Positions 43,976 to 52,034 of a stretch of DNA of 64,000 nucleotides are shown in pieces. The notes beneath the pieces are model-generated. The model was not told the origin of the DNA. It worked only from the letters and a program-made list of their open reading frames with translations, and ran no database searches. Within the stretch, counting starts at the first letter, position 1. Every line of letters begins with the position of its first letter. Position numbers and translations under genes: made by a program. The stretch covers positions 1 through 64,000 of the forward strand of contig WBUL01000001.1 of assembly GCA_008933735.1 (NCBI GenBank), written 5' to 3'. Origin of the DNA: Anaerolineae bacterium (lineage in GTDB: Bacteria > Chloroflexota > Anaerolineae > Aggregatilineales > J027).

Positions 43976-45382
43976 ATGCGAATCCAGTTTCACGGGGCAG
44001 CCCAGACCGTCACTGGCTCACAACATTTAATCACCGTTAATGACAAAAACATCTTACTAGACTGCGGTCTGTACCAGGGTAAACGAGCCGAAGCGAGGGA
44101 GCGCAACCAGAGCTTTGCATTTGACCCCAAAAAAGTCGATGTACTGATTTTATCGCACGCCCATATTGATCATTCTGGTAACATACCTTCACTGGTTAAA
44201 CAAGGTTTTTCAGGGGAAATTATCTGTACTCATGCAACCCGCGACTTGTGCGCCAACATGCTGCTGGACAGCGGGCATATTCAGGAAAAAGACGCCCTGT
44301 TTTTTAACGAAAAAATCCGCAAAGCGCACGAAGACCCTATCGAGCCCCTTTATACTCAGGAAGACGCAATTGAGGCCCTCAATTATTTTTATCCGATACC
44401 TTATCATAAGTCCCGCGAGATTTTGCCCGACGTTGAACTGACCTTTCTGGATGCCGGACATATGCTGGGCAGCACGATCGTCAGCTTACAAATTCAAGAC
44501 AAGGACTCCAACCGCGAAATACGGCTGGTATTTAGCGGCGATATAGGCCGAAAGAATTTGCCGATTATCCGCGACCCGCAGACAGTCGAACATGCCGACA
44601 TCCTCATCATGGAGAGCACCTATGGTGACCGTTTGCATCCCCCCGCCCCCGAAACGGATAAAGAACTGGCGGAAATCGTAAACCGGACACATCAGCGCGG
44701 CGGCGCACTGGTGATTCCTTCGTTTGCCGTGGGGCGGACTCAGCAAATCGTCTACGTTTTTCAGCAGTTGGTTGCGGAAGGGCGTATTCCCAAACTGCCA
44801 ATTTACGTAGATTCGCCTCTGGCGGTGAATGTAACAGAAGCTTTCCGCAGTCATCCGGAAGTGTACGACAAAGAGATTCAGGATTACATGTACACTTATC
44901 ATGATGATGATCCGTTTGGCTTTGACCAACTTCACTATACCCGCAGCGTAGAAGACAGTAAGCAGTTGAACACCAAGGAAGAGCCCTTTGTCGTCATCAG
45001 CGCCAGCGGGATGTGCGAGGCCGGGCGTATTTTGCATCACCTCCGTAACCGGGTTGGGGATCCGAGAAACACGGTTTTGATCGTCGGTTGGCAGGCGCCC
45101 GAAACCCTGGGGCGGCGTTTGGTGGATGGGCAAAAAACCGTCCGCATTTTTGGCGAAGAACACATAGTTCGGGCCGAAGTCATCCAGATGGGAAGTCTGT
45201 CCGGTCATGCGGATGCCGATGAACTGGTTGGTTGGGTACAGGCCATCGGGAAAAAACCCCGTCAAACCTTTCTGGTGCATGGTGAACCTGATCCTGCCAA
45301 CACGCTCAAAAAACGGCTGGAAGACGAAGTTGGACTGGAAGAAGTGTTCGTCCCTGAACTCTATCAAGCTGTCAGGCTATGA
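43976..45382 (+). CDS. Metallo-beta-lactamase/beta-CASP RNA-processing nuclease
   Basis: A 468-aa protein of the beta-CASP (CPSF73/YSH1-like) branch of MBL-fold nucleases, which cut or trim RNA with two zinc ions. The signature SHAHIDHSG (about 62-70) gives metal ligands, and LDAGHMLGSTIV and FSGDIG supply further ones. The beta-CASP block is visible in LIMESTYGDR, PSFAVGRTQQIVY, ISASGMCEAGRILHHL and, near the end, GSLSGHADADELV and FLVHGEPDPA (RMMBL region). It is followed by a small acidic protein overlapping by 4 bases. Cytoplasmic. The exact RNA targets are unknown. Confidence 0.92.
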   Translation: MRIQFHGAAQTVTGSQHLITVNDKNILLDCGLYQGKRAEARERNQSFAFDPKKVDVLILSHAHIDHSGNIPSLVKQGFSGEIICTHATRDLCANMLLDSGHIQEKDALFFNEKIRKAHEDPIEPLYTQEDAIEALNYFYPIPYHKSREILPDVELTFLDAGHMLGSTIVSLQIQDKDSNREIRLVFSGDIGRKNLPIIRDPQTVEHADILIMESTYGDRLHPPAPETDKELAEIVNRTHQRGGALVIPSFAVGRTQQIVYVFQQLVAEGRIPKLPIYVDSPLAVNVTEAFRSHPEVYDKEIQDYMYTYHDDDPFGFDQLHYTRSVEDSKQLNTKEEPFVVISASGMCEAGRILHHLRNRVGDPRNTVLIVGWQAPETLGRRLVDGQKTVRIFGEEHIVRAEVIQMGSLSGHADADELVGWVQAIGKKPRQTFLVHGEPDPANTLKKRLEDEVGLEEVFVPELYQAVRL

Positions 45383-45702
45383 GCATCTTTTTTAATGAAT
45401 GGCGCAACTGTCTGAGGGAACATTACCGATACGTACTGCGTACCGAAGATTGGATCACGGAAAAAACGCTGCGTGAGGTGCTGCTTGGTGTTGGTGGTTT
45501 TTCCGAAGATGAGCTTCAGGCTCTGTATGAAGAAATTTTTGGGTCAGTAGCACCCACACAGGAAGAAATTCTACCTCCAGATGAGGTTGAGGTAGTGATT
45601 CCCCAAGAAGAATTCACTGTGGATGAGCCGCCCCTTGAGGAAGAACCACCTCCGCAAGAGGAAGATAAACCACCCTCATTTATCCAGGGGCGCCTCTTTT
45701 AG
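45379..45702 (+). CDS. Small acidic protein coupled to the beta-CASP nuclease
   Basis: A 107-aa protein starting at ATG 45379 within ATGA of the nuclease gene. Residues 1-52 look folded (IFFNEWRNCLREHYRYVLRTEDWITEKTLREVLLGVGGFSEDELQALYEEIFG), and about 55-98 are a Glu/Pro-rich tail (EVEVVIPQEEF...LEEEPPPQEEDKPP). Not recognised as a family. Cotranslation makes it a plausible partner or regulator of the nuclease. Its TAG stop overlaps the opposite gene's stop (TTAG). Confidence 0.65.
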   Translation: MSIFFNEWRNCLREHYRYVLRTEDWITEKTLREVLLGVGGFSEDELQALYEEIFGSVAPTQEEILPPDEVEVVIPQEEFTVDEPPLEEEPPPQEEDKPPSFIQGRLF

Positions 45703-48578
45703 ACATCACAGGCGTTCCCGATTCCATCTCCATCGGCGTCCGCCTGATCCGGATTAGCCACGTTCGGGCAGTTATCTCCCGTATTCGGGAAGCCATCCCC
45801 ATCCAGATCCGGGTCGCAGGCATTTCCCAGTCCATCTCCATCGGCGTCCGCCTGATCCGGGTTATAATTATTGGGGCAGTTATCGCTGGCGTTTGGCCTT
45901 CCGTCTCCGTCTATATCATTCGGGTCAGGCGGCTCACAGGCATTGCCGATTCCGTCCCCATCCGTATCCAGTTGGTCAGGGTTAAAGACCGCCGAACAGT
46001 TATCACAGGCATTGCCGATTCCGTCTCCGTCCCCATCTGTCTGAGCCGGATTTGATACCCCTATACAATTATCGGATGCATCGGGCACACCATCCCCGTC
46101 GGTATCTGGAAAATCACACGCATCGCCAATCCCATCCCCATCACTGTCGGCTTGACCAGGATTCGGGATGAGTGGGCAGTTATCGGCAGCATCAATAAAC
46201 CCGTCGCCATCGCTGTCCACTGGATCGGGCGTATCACACGCATCGCCAATCCCATCTCCATCACTGTCAAGCTGACTGGGATTGGGCACATCCGGGCAGT
46301 TATCAAGGGCATTTTCAACTCCATCACCATCTGTATCCAGCACAGGGGCTTCACATGCATCTCCGGTGCCATCGCCGTCAGTGTCAAGCTGTGCCGGATT
46401 GGAGTCATTCGGACAGTTATCACAGAGATTGCCTACCCCATCGCCATCGCTGTCCCCCTGGCCCGGATTCGCCACATTGATACAGTTATCCGCTGTATCT
46501 GGCACACCATCGTTATCTGCATCAGGTTCAGCAGGTGGCTCACAGGCATCCCCGACGCCATTTCCATCGCTATCTGCCTGACTGGGATTCGGATCACTGA
46601 CGCAGTTATCACACACATTGCCTACCCCATCGCCATCTGTATCTGTCTGACTGGGGTTAGGGTCATTCGGGCAGTTGTCGGTCGCATCCGGTTCACCATC
46701 GTTATCCGCGTCCGGCTGCTCACAGACATCCCCCACTCCATCATTGTCCGCATCTGCCTGATCCGGATTCGCATCCGCCGGACAGTTGTCCTCCCCATCC
46801 GGCCAGCCATCATCATCCGCATCATTCGGCTGGCAGACATCTCCAATCCCATCCCCATTCACATCTGATTGGTCGGGGTTAGGGTCATTCGGGCAGTTGT
46901 CGGTCGTATCCGGTTCACCGTCGTTATCCGCGTCCGGCTGCTCACAGACATCCCCCACTCCATCATTGTCCGCATCTGCCTGATCCGGATTCGCATCTGC
47001 CGGACAGTTGTCCTCCCCATCCGGCCAGCCATCATCGTCCGCATCATTCGGCTGGCAGACATCTCCAATCCCATCCCCATTCACATCTGATTGGTCGGGG
47101 TTAGCGTCATTCGGGCAGTTGTCAGTCGCATCCGGTTCACCGTCGTTATCCGCGTCCGGCTGCTCACAGACATCCCCCACTCCATCATTGTCCGCATCTG
47201 CCTGATCCGGATTCGCATCCGCCGGACAGTTGTCCTCCCCATCCGGCCAGCCATCATCGTCCGCATCATTCGGCTGACAAGCATCCCCGATCCCGTCGCT
47301 GTTAGCATCAGACTGATCCGGATTGGGCACATCAGGGCAATTATCATCCGCGTTTGGAACCGTATCGCCGTCCGAATCTGTTGGCGTGGGCTCACACGCA
47401 TCTCCGATCCCATCATTGTCCGCATCAGACTGATTTGGATTGGCAATCAGCGGACAGTTATCATCCGCATCTGGCCAGCCATCGTTATCCTGATCATTTG
47501 GCTGACAAGCATCCCCGATCCCGTCGCTGTTAGCATCAGACTGATCCGGATTGGGCACATCAGGGCAATTATCATCCGCGTTTGGAACCGTATCGCCGTC
47601 CGAATCTGTTGGCGTGGGCTCACACGCATCTCCAATCCCATCATTGTCCGCATCAGACTGATTTGGATTGGCGATCAGCGGACAGTTATCATCCGCGTTT
47701 GGAACCCCATCCCCATCCAAGTCCGTCGGGGTGGGCTCACACGCATCCCCGATCCCATCATTGTCCGCATCAGACTGATTTGGATTGGCAATCAGCGGAC
47801 AGTTATCATCCGCGTTTGGAACCCCATCCCCATCCAAGTCCGTCGGGGTGGGCTCACACGCATCCCCGATCCCATCATTGTCCGCATCAGACTGATTTGG
47901 ATTGGCGATCAGCGGACAGTTATCTGCTGCATCTGGCACACTATCACTATCCGCATCCGGCGCAGAAGTCGCCGACGGGGTCAAAGTCAGGGTTGGCGTG
48001 GTCGTTGGCTCAGGTGTATTGGTAATAGACGGTGTAACCGAAGGAGACTCAGTAGGGGTCACGCTTGGGCCACGGGTTGGGGGAATAAACTGACCGGGTG
48101 TAGGCCTTAAACTATCCCCTTGAGCCGTCGGGGTGGAAGTACTGGTTGAGGTCGCAGAGGCAGTAAAAGTGGCGGTTGCGGTAGGCGTCTCAGTTTCCCG
48201 CACAACAACGGCGGTAGGCGTAATTTCGCTGTCATTCTGAATCACCTGCCAACCAATCAACAATGCCAGCAGTGCGAAAAACAACCCCACGGGAATCGCC
48301 AGCGAGATGGCCCGCATAAAAAAGCGGTTGGTAGTCTCTTCAAGGGCTAGCAAGCCTCGCAGCGCCTCCGGATGGGTGGGATCAATCCGCAGCGCCTGCT
48401 TAAAGAAATACCGTGCCTGGGCAGGATTCGCCAGATACCCGCTTAATACCAGAGCTTCAATGTGCTCCGGGTAATAATTGAGAATCTCTGTCAGCAGGTC
48501 GCGGGCTGCCTGATTGCGCCCCGCCAGGGTGTGTTGATAAGCAATTTCAAATAAACGCTCAGCTTCCTGGGGTGTCAT
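45699..48578 (-). CDS. Membrane protein with TPR-like N-terminus and a long thrombospondin type 3 repeat ectodomain
   Basis: A 959-aa protein. The N-terminal 80 residues look like TPR units (RLFEIAYQHTLAGRNQAARDLLTEIL; ALVLSGYLANPAQARYFFKQALRIDP). One membrane helix lies at about 93-115, then a Thr/Ser/Pro-rich stalk (about 120-210). From about 212 to the end are over twenty calcium-binding TSP3-type units with the pattern D-x-D-x-D-G-x-x-D-x-x-D-N-C-P and GDACEP. Adhesive or structural surface roles are usual for such repeats. The cysteines recur in every unit, so disulfides are likely. Transcription is opposite to the nuclease operon and the stop codons overlap. Confidence 0.9.
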   Translation of the reverse strand: MTPQEAERLFEIAYQHTLAGRNQAARDLLTEILNYYPEHIEALVLSGYLANPAQARYFFKQALRIDPTHPEALRGLLALEETTNRFFMRAISLAIPVGLFFALLALLIGWQVIQNDSEITPTAVVVRETETPTATATFTASATSTSTSTPTAQGDSLRPTPGQFIPPTRGPSVTPTESPSVTPSITNTPEPTTTPTLTLTPSATSAPDADSDSVPDAADNCPLIANPNQSDADNDGIGDACEPTPTDLDGDGVPNADDNCPLIANPNQSDADNDGIGDACEPTPTDLDGDGVPNADDNCPLIANPNQSDADNDGIGDACEPTPTDSDGDTVPNADDNCPDVPNPDQSDANSDGIGDACQPNDQDNDGWPDADDNCPLIANPNQSDADNDGIGDACEPTPTDSDGDTVPNADDNCPDVPNPDQSDANSDGIGDACQPNDADDDGWPDGEDNCPADANPDQADADNDGVGDVCEQPDADNDGEPDATDNCPNDANPDQSDVNGDGIGDVCQPNDADDDGWPDGEDNCPADANPDQADADNDGVGDVCEQPDADNDGEPDTTDNCPNDPNPDQSDVNGDGIGDVCQPNDADDDGWPDGEDNCPADANPDQADADNDGVGDVCEQPDADNDGEPDATDNCPNDPNPSQTDTDGDGVGNVCDNCVSDPNPSQADSDGNGVGDACEPPAEPDADNDGVPDTADNCINVANPGQGDSDGDGVGNLCDNCPNDSNPAQLDTDGDGTGDACEAPVLDTDGDGVENALDNCPDVPNPSQLDSDGDGIGDACDTPDPVDSDGDGFIDAADNCPLIPNPGQADSDGDGIGDACDFPDTDGDGVPDASDNCIGVSNPAQTDGDGDGIGNACDNCSAVFNPDQLDTDGDGIGNACEPPDPNDIDGDGRPNASDNCPNNYNPDQADADGDGLGNACDPDLDGDGFPNTGDNCPNVANPDQADADGDGIGNACDV
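45720..47960 (-). repeat. TSP3 coding repeat array with nested 117-, 222- and 228-bp duplications
   Basis: Beyond protein-level repetition, the DNA shows near-identical tandem copies: 117-bp units beginning near 47639, 47756 and 47873; 222-bp units near 46637, 46859 and 47081; and a 228-bp block at 47281 repeated from 47509. Copy boundaries keep the frame. The nested periods imply several recent duplication rounds. Confidence 0.9.
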
Positions 48579-48668
48579 GAGCCACTTTCCGCCATTACTA
48601 CCACCCTTTTATCTTATCACAAAGCATTTTTTCGATCTTATTTTGTCATGTGATAGCACGGATAGCGG

Positions 48669-48698
48669 TTGACGCTTGTAAACCCCGCATGATACAAT
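48669..48698 (+). promoter_or_regulatory. Promoter of the infC-rpmI-rplT operon
   Basis: TTGACG (48669-48674), 18-base spacer, TACAAT (48693-48698). Transcription should begin near 48705, giving a leader of about 25 bases before the infC start. Confidence 0.75.
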
Positions 48699-48729
48699 GT
48701 GGCAAATTTAGCCCAAAAGGAACCAGACA

Positions 48730-49263
48730 ATCGCCGAGAACGAAATCAGGGTCAACGAGCAAATACGGGTGCGCGAAGTTCGGCTCATCTCCGATACCAA
48801 CGAAAATCTAGGGGTTGTGCCAATTAAACAGGCGTTAGCGATGGCGCAGGAACGCGAGCTCGACTTAGTAGAGGTCGCGCCGAACGCTGAACCTCCGGTA
48901 TGCCGTATTATGGATTACGGCAAATACCTGTATCAGCAGAAGAAAAAAGAACGCGCCGCTAAAATGCAGCAAAAGCAAATTGAAGTCAAAGAAATTCGCT
49001 TGCGTCCCAAGACCGACTCGCACCATCTGGGTTTCAAGGTTCGTGATGCCCGTAAATGGATTAACGACGGGATGAAAGTCCGTGTTCGTATCTGGTTTCG
49101 TGGACGTGAGGTCTCGTACCCTGAACTTGGGCAGGAGATTCTGACCGAAGTCGCCAAGCAGCTTAGTGATGTGGCGGTGGTGGAGCAGGAGGCCAGCATG
49201 GAAGGACGTTCGATGCTGATGGTTCTTGCGCCCTCGCCTGATAAAAATAAAAAGAAATCCTAG
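48730..49263 (+). CDS. infC: Translation initiation factor IF-3, apparent AUC start codon
   Basis: IF-3 binds the 30S subunit, checks initiator tRNA and start codon pairing and keeps subunits apart. The family N-terminus (ENEIRVNEQIRVREVRLI) is encoded before the first GTG (48769), and an in-frame TAG stands at 48709-48711. Between them the only plausible initiation codon is ATC at 48730, 8 bases after AAAGGA (48716-48721). This gives 177 aa, the usual size. Conserved blocks are LDLVEVAPNAEPPVCRIMDYGKYLYQQKKK, EIRLRPKTDSHHLGFKVRDARKWI and KVRVRIWFRGREVSYPELG. Rare AUU/AUC/AUA starts let IF-3 repress its own synthesis in other bacteria. Confidence 0.92.
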   Translation: MAENEIRVNEQIRVREVRLISDTNENLGVVPIKQALAMAQERELDLVEVAPNAEPPVCRIMDYGKYLYQQKKKERAAKMQQKQIEVKEIRLRPKTDSHHLGFKVRDARKWINDGMKVRVRIWFRGREVSYPELGQEILTEVAKQLSDVAVVEQEASMEGRSMLMVLAPSPDKNKKKS

Positions 49264-49358
49264 CCACAAACCTATTTTCACTGCTAAACTTTCGACGCTA
49301 TAAGGACTGAGAGCCGTACACGGGTGCGGCGTTGTTTTGTGTGAAATCGGAGTGCAAA

Positions 49359-49613
49359 ATGCCTCGTAAGAGTACAAAAACAGGGAAGTACAAGTTAAAG
49401 ACCCACAAGGCCACTGCCAAGCGATTTAAAGTGACCGGAAGTGGACGTATTGTGCGTACACGAGGGGGCAAAAGCCATTTGCGCCGCCGTACCCCCAAGC
49501 GCACTAAGTTGAAATTCACCCGGATGCAAGAAGTGGAAGTATCCGCCGATGCCAAGCGGATCCGGCGTCTTGCTCCCTATCTCGGTAAATATAAAGCCAA
49601 TCCCCCCCGTTAA
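49359..49613 (+). CDS. rpmI: 50S ribosomal protein L35
   Basis: An 84-aa ribosomal protein of the large subunit. The start at ATG 49359 follows GGAG by 6 bases; an upstream ATG in the same frame would add nine unrelated residues. The L35 core KTHKATAKRFKVTGSGRIVRTRGGKSHLRRRTPKRTK is clear, and RRLAPYLG marks the end of the fold. It is longer than the typical 64-66 residues, with about eight extra N-terminal residues (MPRKSTKTGKYK) and a short C-terminal extension. It sits between infC and rplT as usual. Confidence 0.95.
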   Translation: MPRKSTKTGKYKLKTHKATAKRFKVTGSGRIVRTRGGKSHLRRRTPKRTKLKFTRMQEVEVSADAKRIRRLAPYLGKYKANPPR

Positions 49614-49622
49614 GGAGTTCAG

Positions 49623-49970
49623 ATGTCGCGTGTAAAAGGTGGTTTTGTTACCCGCCGTCGTCACAAGAAAATCTTGAAGATGACCAAAGGCCAGTGGGAC
49701 ACCAAGCATAAGTTGTTCCGCCGCGCCAATGAAGCCATGATGAAAAGCCTGTGGTATGCATATCGTGACCGTCGCCAGCGCAAGCGTGAGATGCGGAAAC
49801 TCTGGATTGCCCGCATCAATGCGGCGGCCCGCATGAATGGTATGAGCTACAGCACATTGATTCATGGGCTCAAATCAAACAGCATTGAACTTGACCGCAA
49901 AGTGCTAGCGGATATTGCCGTGCGCGATGGTCAGACCTTCGCCAAAATCGTTGAAACCGTCAAAGCATAA
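49623..49970 (+). CDS. rplT: 50S ribosomal protein L20
   Basis: A 115-aa early-assembly protein of the large ribosomal subunit. Recognisable features are the very basic N-terminal helix ([24 protein letters not shown]) and the globular part ([51 protein letters not shown]). The length is standard. It lies 9 bases after rpmI and is followed by a GC-rich hairpin. In many bacteria L20 represses this operon; the short infC leader here offers no obvious L20 site. Confidence 0.97.
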   Translation: MSRVKGGFVTRRRHKKILKMTKGQWDTKHKLFRRANEAMMKSLWYAYRDRRQRKREMRKLWIARINAAARMNGMSYSTLIHGLKSNSIELDRKVLADIAVRDGQTFAKIVETVKA

Positions 49971-49982
49971 TGCGCGAAGTGC

Positions 49983-50008
49983 AAACGGGGGGCATCGCCC
50001 CCCTGTTT
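49983..50008 (+). terminator. GC-rich hairpin after rplT
   Basis: AAACGGGGGGC (49983-49993) pairs with GCCCCCCTGTTT (49997-50008) with one bulged base. Only three T follow, so read-through into the methyltransferase gene, whose start lies 7 bases later, is possible. Confidence 0.65.
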
Positions 50009-50015
50009 GATCCTC

Positions 50016-50765
50016 ATGATTACCTCAACTCAAAATCCCAAACTGAAACTGGTTAAAGCCCTGCTTGCCCAGGGAAAGACCCGACACCGGGAAAAACGTA
50101 TTGTTCTGGAAGGCAGGCGCCTGATTCTCGATGTGATGCAGCAGGGCATTCAGCCTGATTTCATCCTGCACAGGCCGGATATCGAAATTGGAATTGAAAC
50201 TGCGCCGTTGATTCCCGTTGAGCCGCATTTATTTGACGAAATCAGCGATACCCAGACGCCACAAGGCATGTTAGGGGTTTTCCCGATGCCGGATTTGCCA
50301 ATACCGGAAGAGGCGACACTGCTGGTTGCGCTGGACGGCTTGCGTGACCCCGGCAACCTCGGCACAATCATTCGTACAACAGCGGCGGCGGGTGTGGATG
50401 GATTGGTTCTGCTGCCTGGTACGGTCGATGCGTTTAATCCCAAAAGTATCAGAGCTGGCATGGGAGCCCATTATCGCATCCCCATCCAAACCATGACTTG
50501 GGATCGATTTTCACAAGGGTACAGCCAAGACTGGCATATCTGGCAGGCAGCAACAGACGGTAGGGTCGCTTACCATCAAGCGGATTGGCGGCCTAAAACC
50601 CTGCTGATGATGGGCAGTGAGGCACATGGGCTTTCAGAAAAAGCCTCCCAGTATGCTGCAAATTCGGTTTATATCCCAATGGCTCACCGGGTTGAATCGC
50701 TCAACAGTTCCGTAGCAACGGCGATACTGGTGTTTGAAATTCAACGCCAGCGCGGGATATACTAG
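50016..50765 (+). CDS. TrmH/SpoU-family RNA 2'-O-methyltransferase
   Basis: A 249-aa enzyme of the SPOUT superfamily that methylates ribose in rRNA or tRNA using S-adenosylmethionine. The N-terminal substrate-binding domain (about 1-85, with REKRIVLEGRRLILDVMQQG) precedes the knotted catalytic domain. Motif 1 is ALDGLRDPGNLGTIIRTTAAAGVDGLVLL (about 102-130), motif 2 is MMGSEAHGLS (about 198-207), and motif 3 is IPMAHRVESLNSSVATAILVFE (about 219-240). ATG 50016 is chosen because the two residues gained at the earlier start at 50007 are non-family; either is possible. The RNA site is not deducible. Confidence 0.92.
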   Translation: MITSTQNPKLKLVKALLAQGKTRHREKRIVLEGRRLILDVMQQGIQPDFILHRPDIEIGIETAPLIPVEPHLFDEISDTQTPQGMLGVFPMPDLPIPEEATLLVALDGLRDPGNLGTIIRTTAAAGVDGLVLLPGTVDAFNPKSIRAGMGAHYRIPIQTMTWDRFSQGYSQDWHIWQAATDGRVAYHQADWRPKTLLMMGSEAHGLSEKASQYAANSVYIPMAHRVESLNSSVATAILVFEIQRQRGIY

Positions 50766-50807
50766 CGCGGCGCAGATCAATGATCTGCGCCGCTACGGAT
50801 AAACGTT

Positions 50808-52034
50808 ATGCCAGAAATTCGCTCTATCACTTATTTCACAGATGTTTTTGCCGATGATCATCGGACACCAATGGCACGCGGCGGTTCTTTTTTGAGCGCC
50901 GCACGTCACGCGCTTGAAAAAGCAGGGCTGATTGTCCAGTCCCTACGGTTAGCCACTCAACCCTTTCCTCAGCATCTTTTCCCACGCGGCCCCGCCTCAA
51001 TGGCGCGGACAGTTCAGCAGTTACATGATTTGAGCCGGGCATTTGGGGTAGATTACCTTTCCCTGGGGCCAATAAACCCGGAAGACGATCCGGATTATTT
51101 TTATTCACTGGCGGAAGTGATCATCCACATGCCGAATATGTTCGCCAGTGCTGCCATCGCAGACAAAGACAGGGGAATTGATTTAGCTACCCTGTATCGA
51201 GCCGCCGAAGTCATCTCATTCCTCGCTGATGCTACCAGCGATGGGATGAAGAACCTGTTTTTTACAGCGGCAGCCAACTGCCCACCCTGGTCGCCATTTT
51301 TTCCGGTGGCCTATCACGGCGGTGGGACACACGCCTTTGCACTGGCGGTTCAAGCCGCCGATCTGGCAAACACGATCTTTGCCGCCGCAAACACCCCGGA
51401 AGATGCCCGCAAAAACCTGACCGCAGCCATCAATGCCTACACCCTTCAGGTGGTTCCCGTCGCAAAGCAAATCGCTGAAGAACACGGAGTCGAGTTCAAG
51501 GGGTTAGACTTTTCACTGGCTCCGTATCCGGTGGACGACAAAAGCCTGGGAGGAGCGCTGGAAAAACTGGGCCCAGCATTTGGCGGACACGGTCTGGTAG
51601 CGTCGGCTTCGATAGTGATGAACGCCATAGAGGCGGCTGATTTTCCGTCGATTGGCTTTAGCGGGCTGATGCTGCCCATCCTGGAAGACAGCATTTTGGG
51701 GCGTCGTGTGGTTGAGGATCGCCTGGGAATGAACGACCTGCTCCTGCTCAGCGCGGTGTGCGGCACTGGGTTGGACTGTATACCCCTGCCCGGAGAGATT
51801 ACTAATGACCAACTTTATGCCATTCTGCTGGATGTAGCGGCGTTGGCACTGCGGCTGGACAAACCCCTGACCGCCCGTCTGATGCCTTTTCCTGGCAAGA
51901 TGGCAGGTGACATTGTGGAATTTAGCTTCGAATACTTCACCAGATCAAAAATATTGCCTGCGCCCCCTTATACGATTGATAAGACCAGACCTTTAGGAAA
52001 AGCAGAAGGAAAATTTCGCATCAGCCCGCGTTAG
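50808..52034 (+). CDS. DUF711 family protein
   Basis: A 408-aa protein of the DUF711 family (related to the UPF0210/PFL group with a pyruvate-formate-lyase-like fold). Family-like stretches include MPEIRSITYFTDVF at the start, FFPVAYHGGGTHAFALAVQAADL (about 163-185), GLDFSLAPYPVD (about 224-235), GFSGLMLPILEDSILGRRV (about 283-301) and SAVCGTGLDCIPLPGEI (about 317-333). The function of the family is not established; no glycyl-radical sequence is evident. Its 3' end overlaps the methyltransferase gene on the opposite strand by 14 bases. Confidence 0.85.
   Translation: MPEIRSITYFTDVFADDHRTPMARGGSFLSAARHALEKAGLIVQSLRLATQPFPQHLFPRGPASMARTVQQLHDLSRAFGVDYLSLGPINPEDDPDYFYSLAEVIIHMPNMFASAAIADKDRGIDLATLYRAAEVISFLADATSDGMKNLFFTAAANCPPWSPFFPVAYHGGGTHAFALAVQAADLANTIFAAANTPEDARKNLTAAINAYTLQVVPVAKQIAEEHGVEFKGLDFSLAPYPVDDKSLGGALEKLGPAFGGHGLVASASIVMNAIEAADFPSIGFSGLMLPILEDSILGRRVVEDRLGMNDLLLLSAVCGTGLDCIPLPGEITNDQLYAILLDVAALALRLDKPLTARLMPFPGKMAGDIVEFSFEYFTRSKILPAPPYTIDKTRPLGKAEGKFRISPR

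Noticed and set aside
44486..45367. 293-codon minus-strand frame inside the beta-CASP gene
   Set aside because: The plus frame has clear nuclease motifs; the antisense frame shows no family pattern or ribosome site.
45720..47960. CRISPR-like array
   Set aside because: The repeats are in-frame coding units of a calcium-binding protein, of several lengths, without constant spacers.
47091..48110. Long plus-strand open frames of more than 300 codons opposite the TSP3 gene
   Set aside because: They exist because the repeat unit has no stop in those frames; the products are low-complexity repeats (RIRLIRIG) without a family pattern.
49264..49358. Separate promoter or L20 leader before rpmI
   Set aside because: A TATAAG at 49299-49304 with a weak TTTTCA is not convincing, and the hairpin potential is low; cotranscription with infC is simpler.
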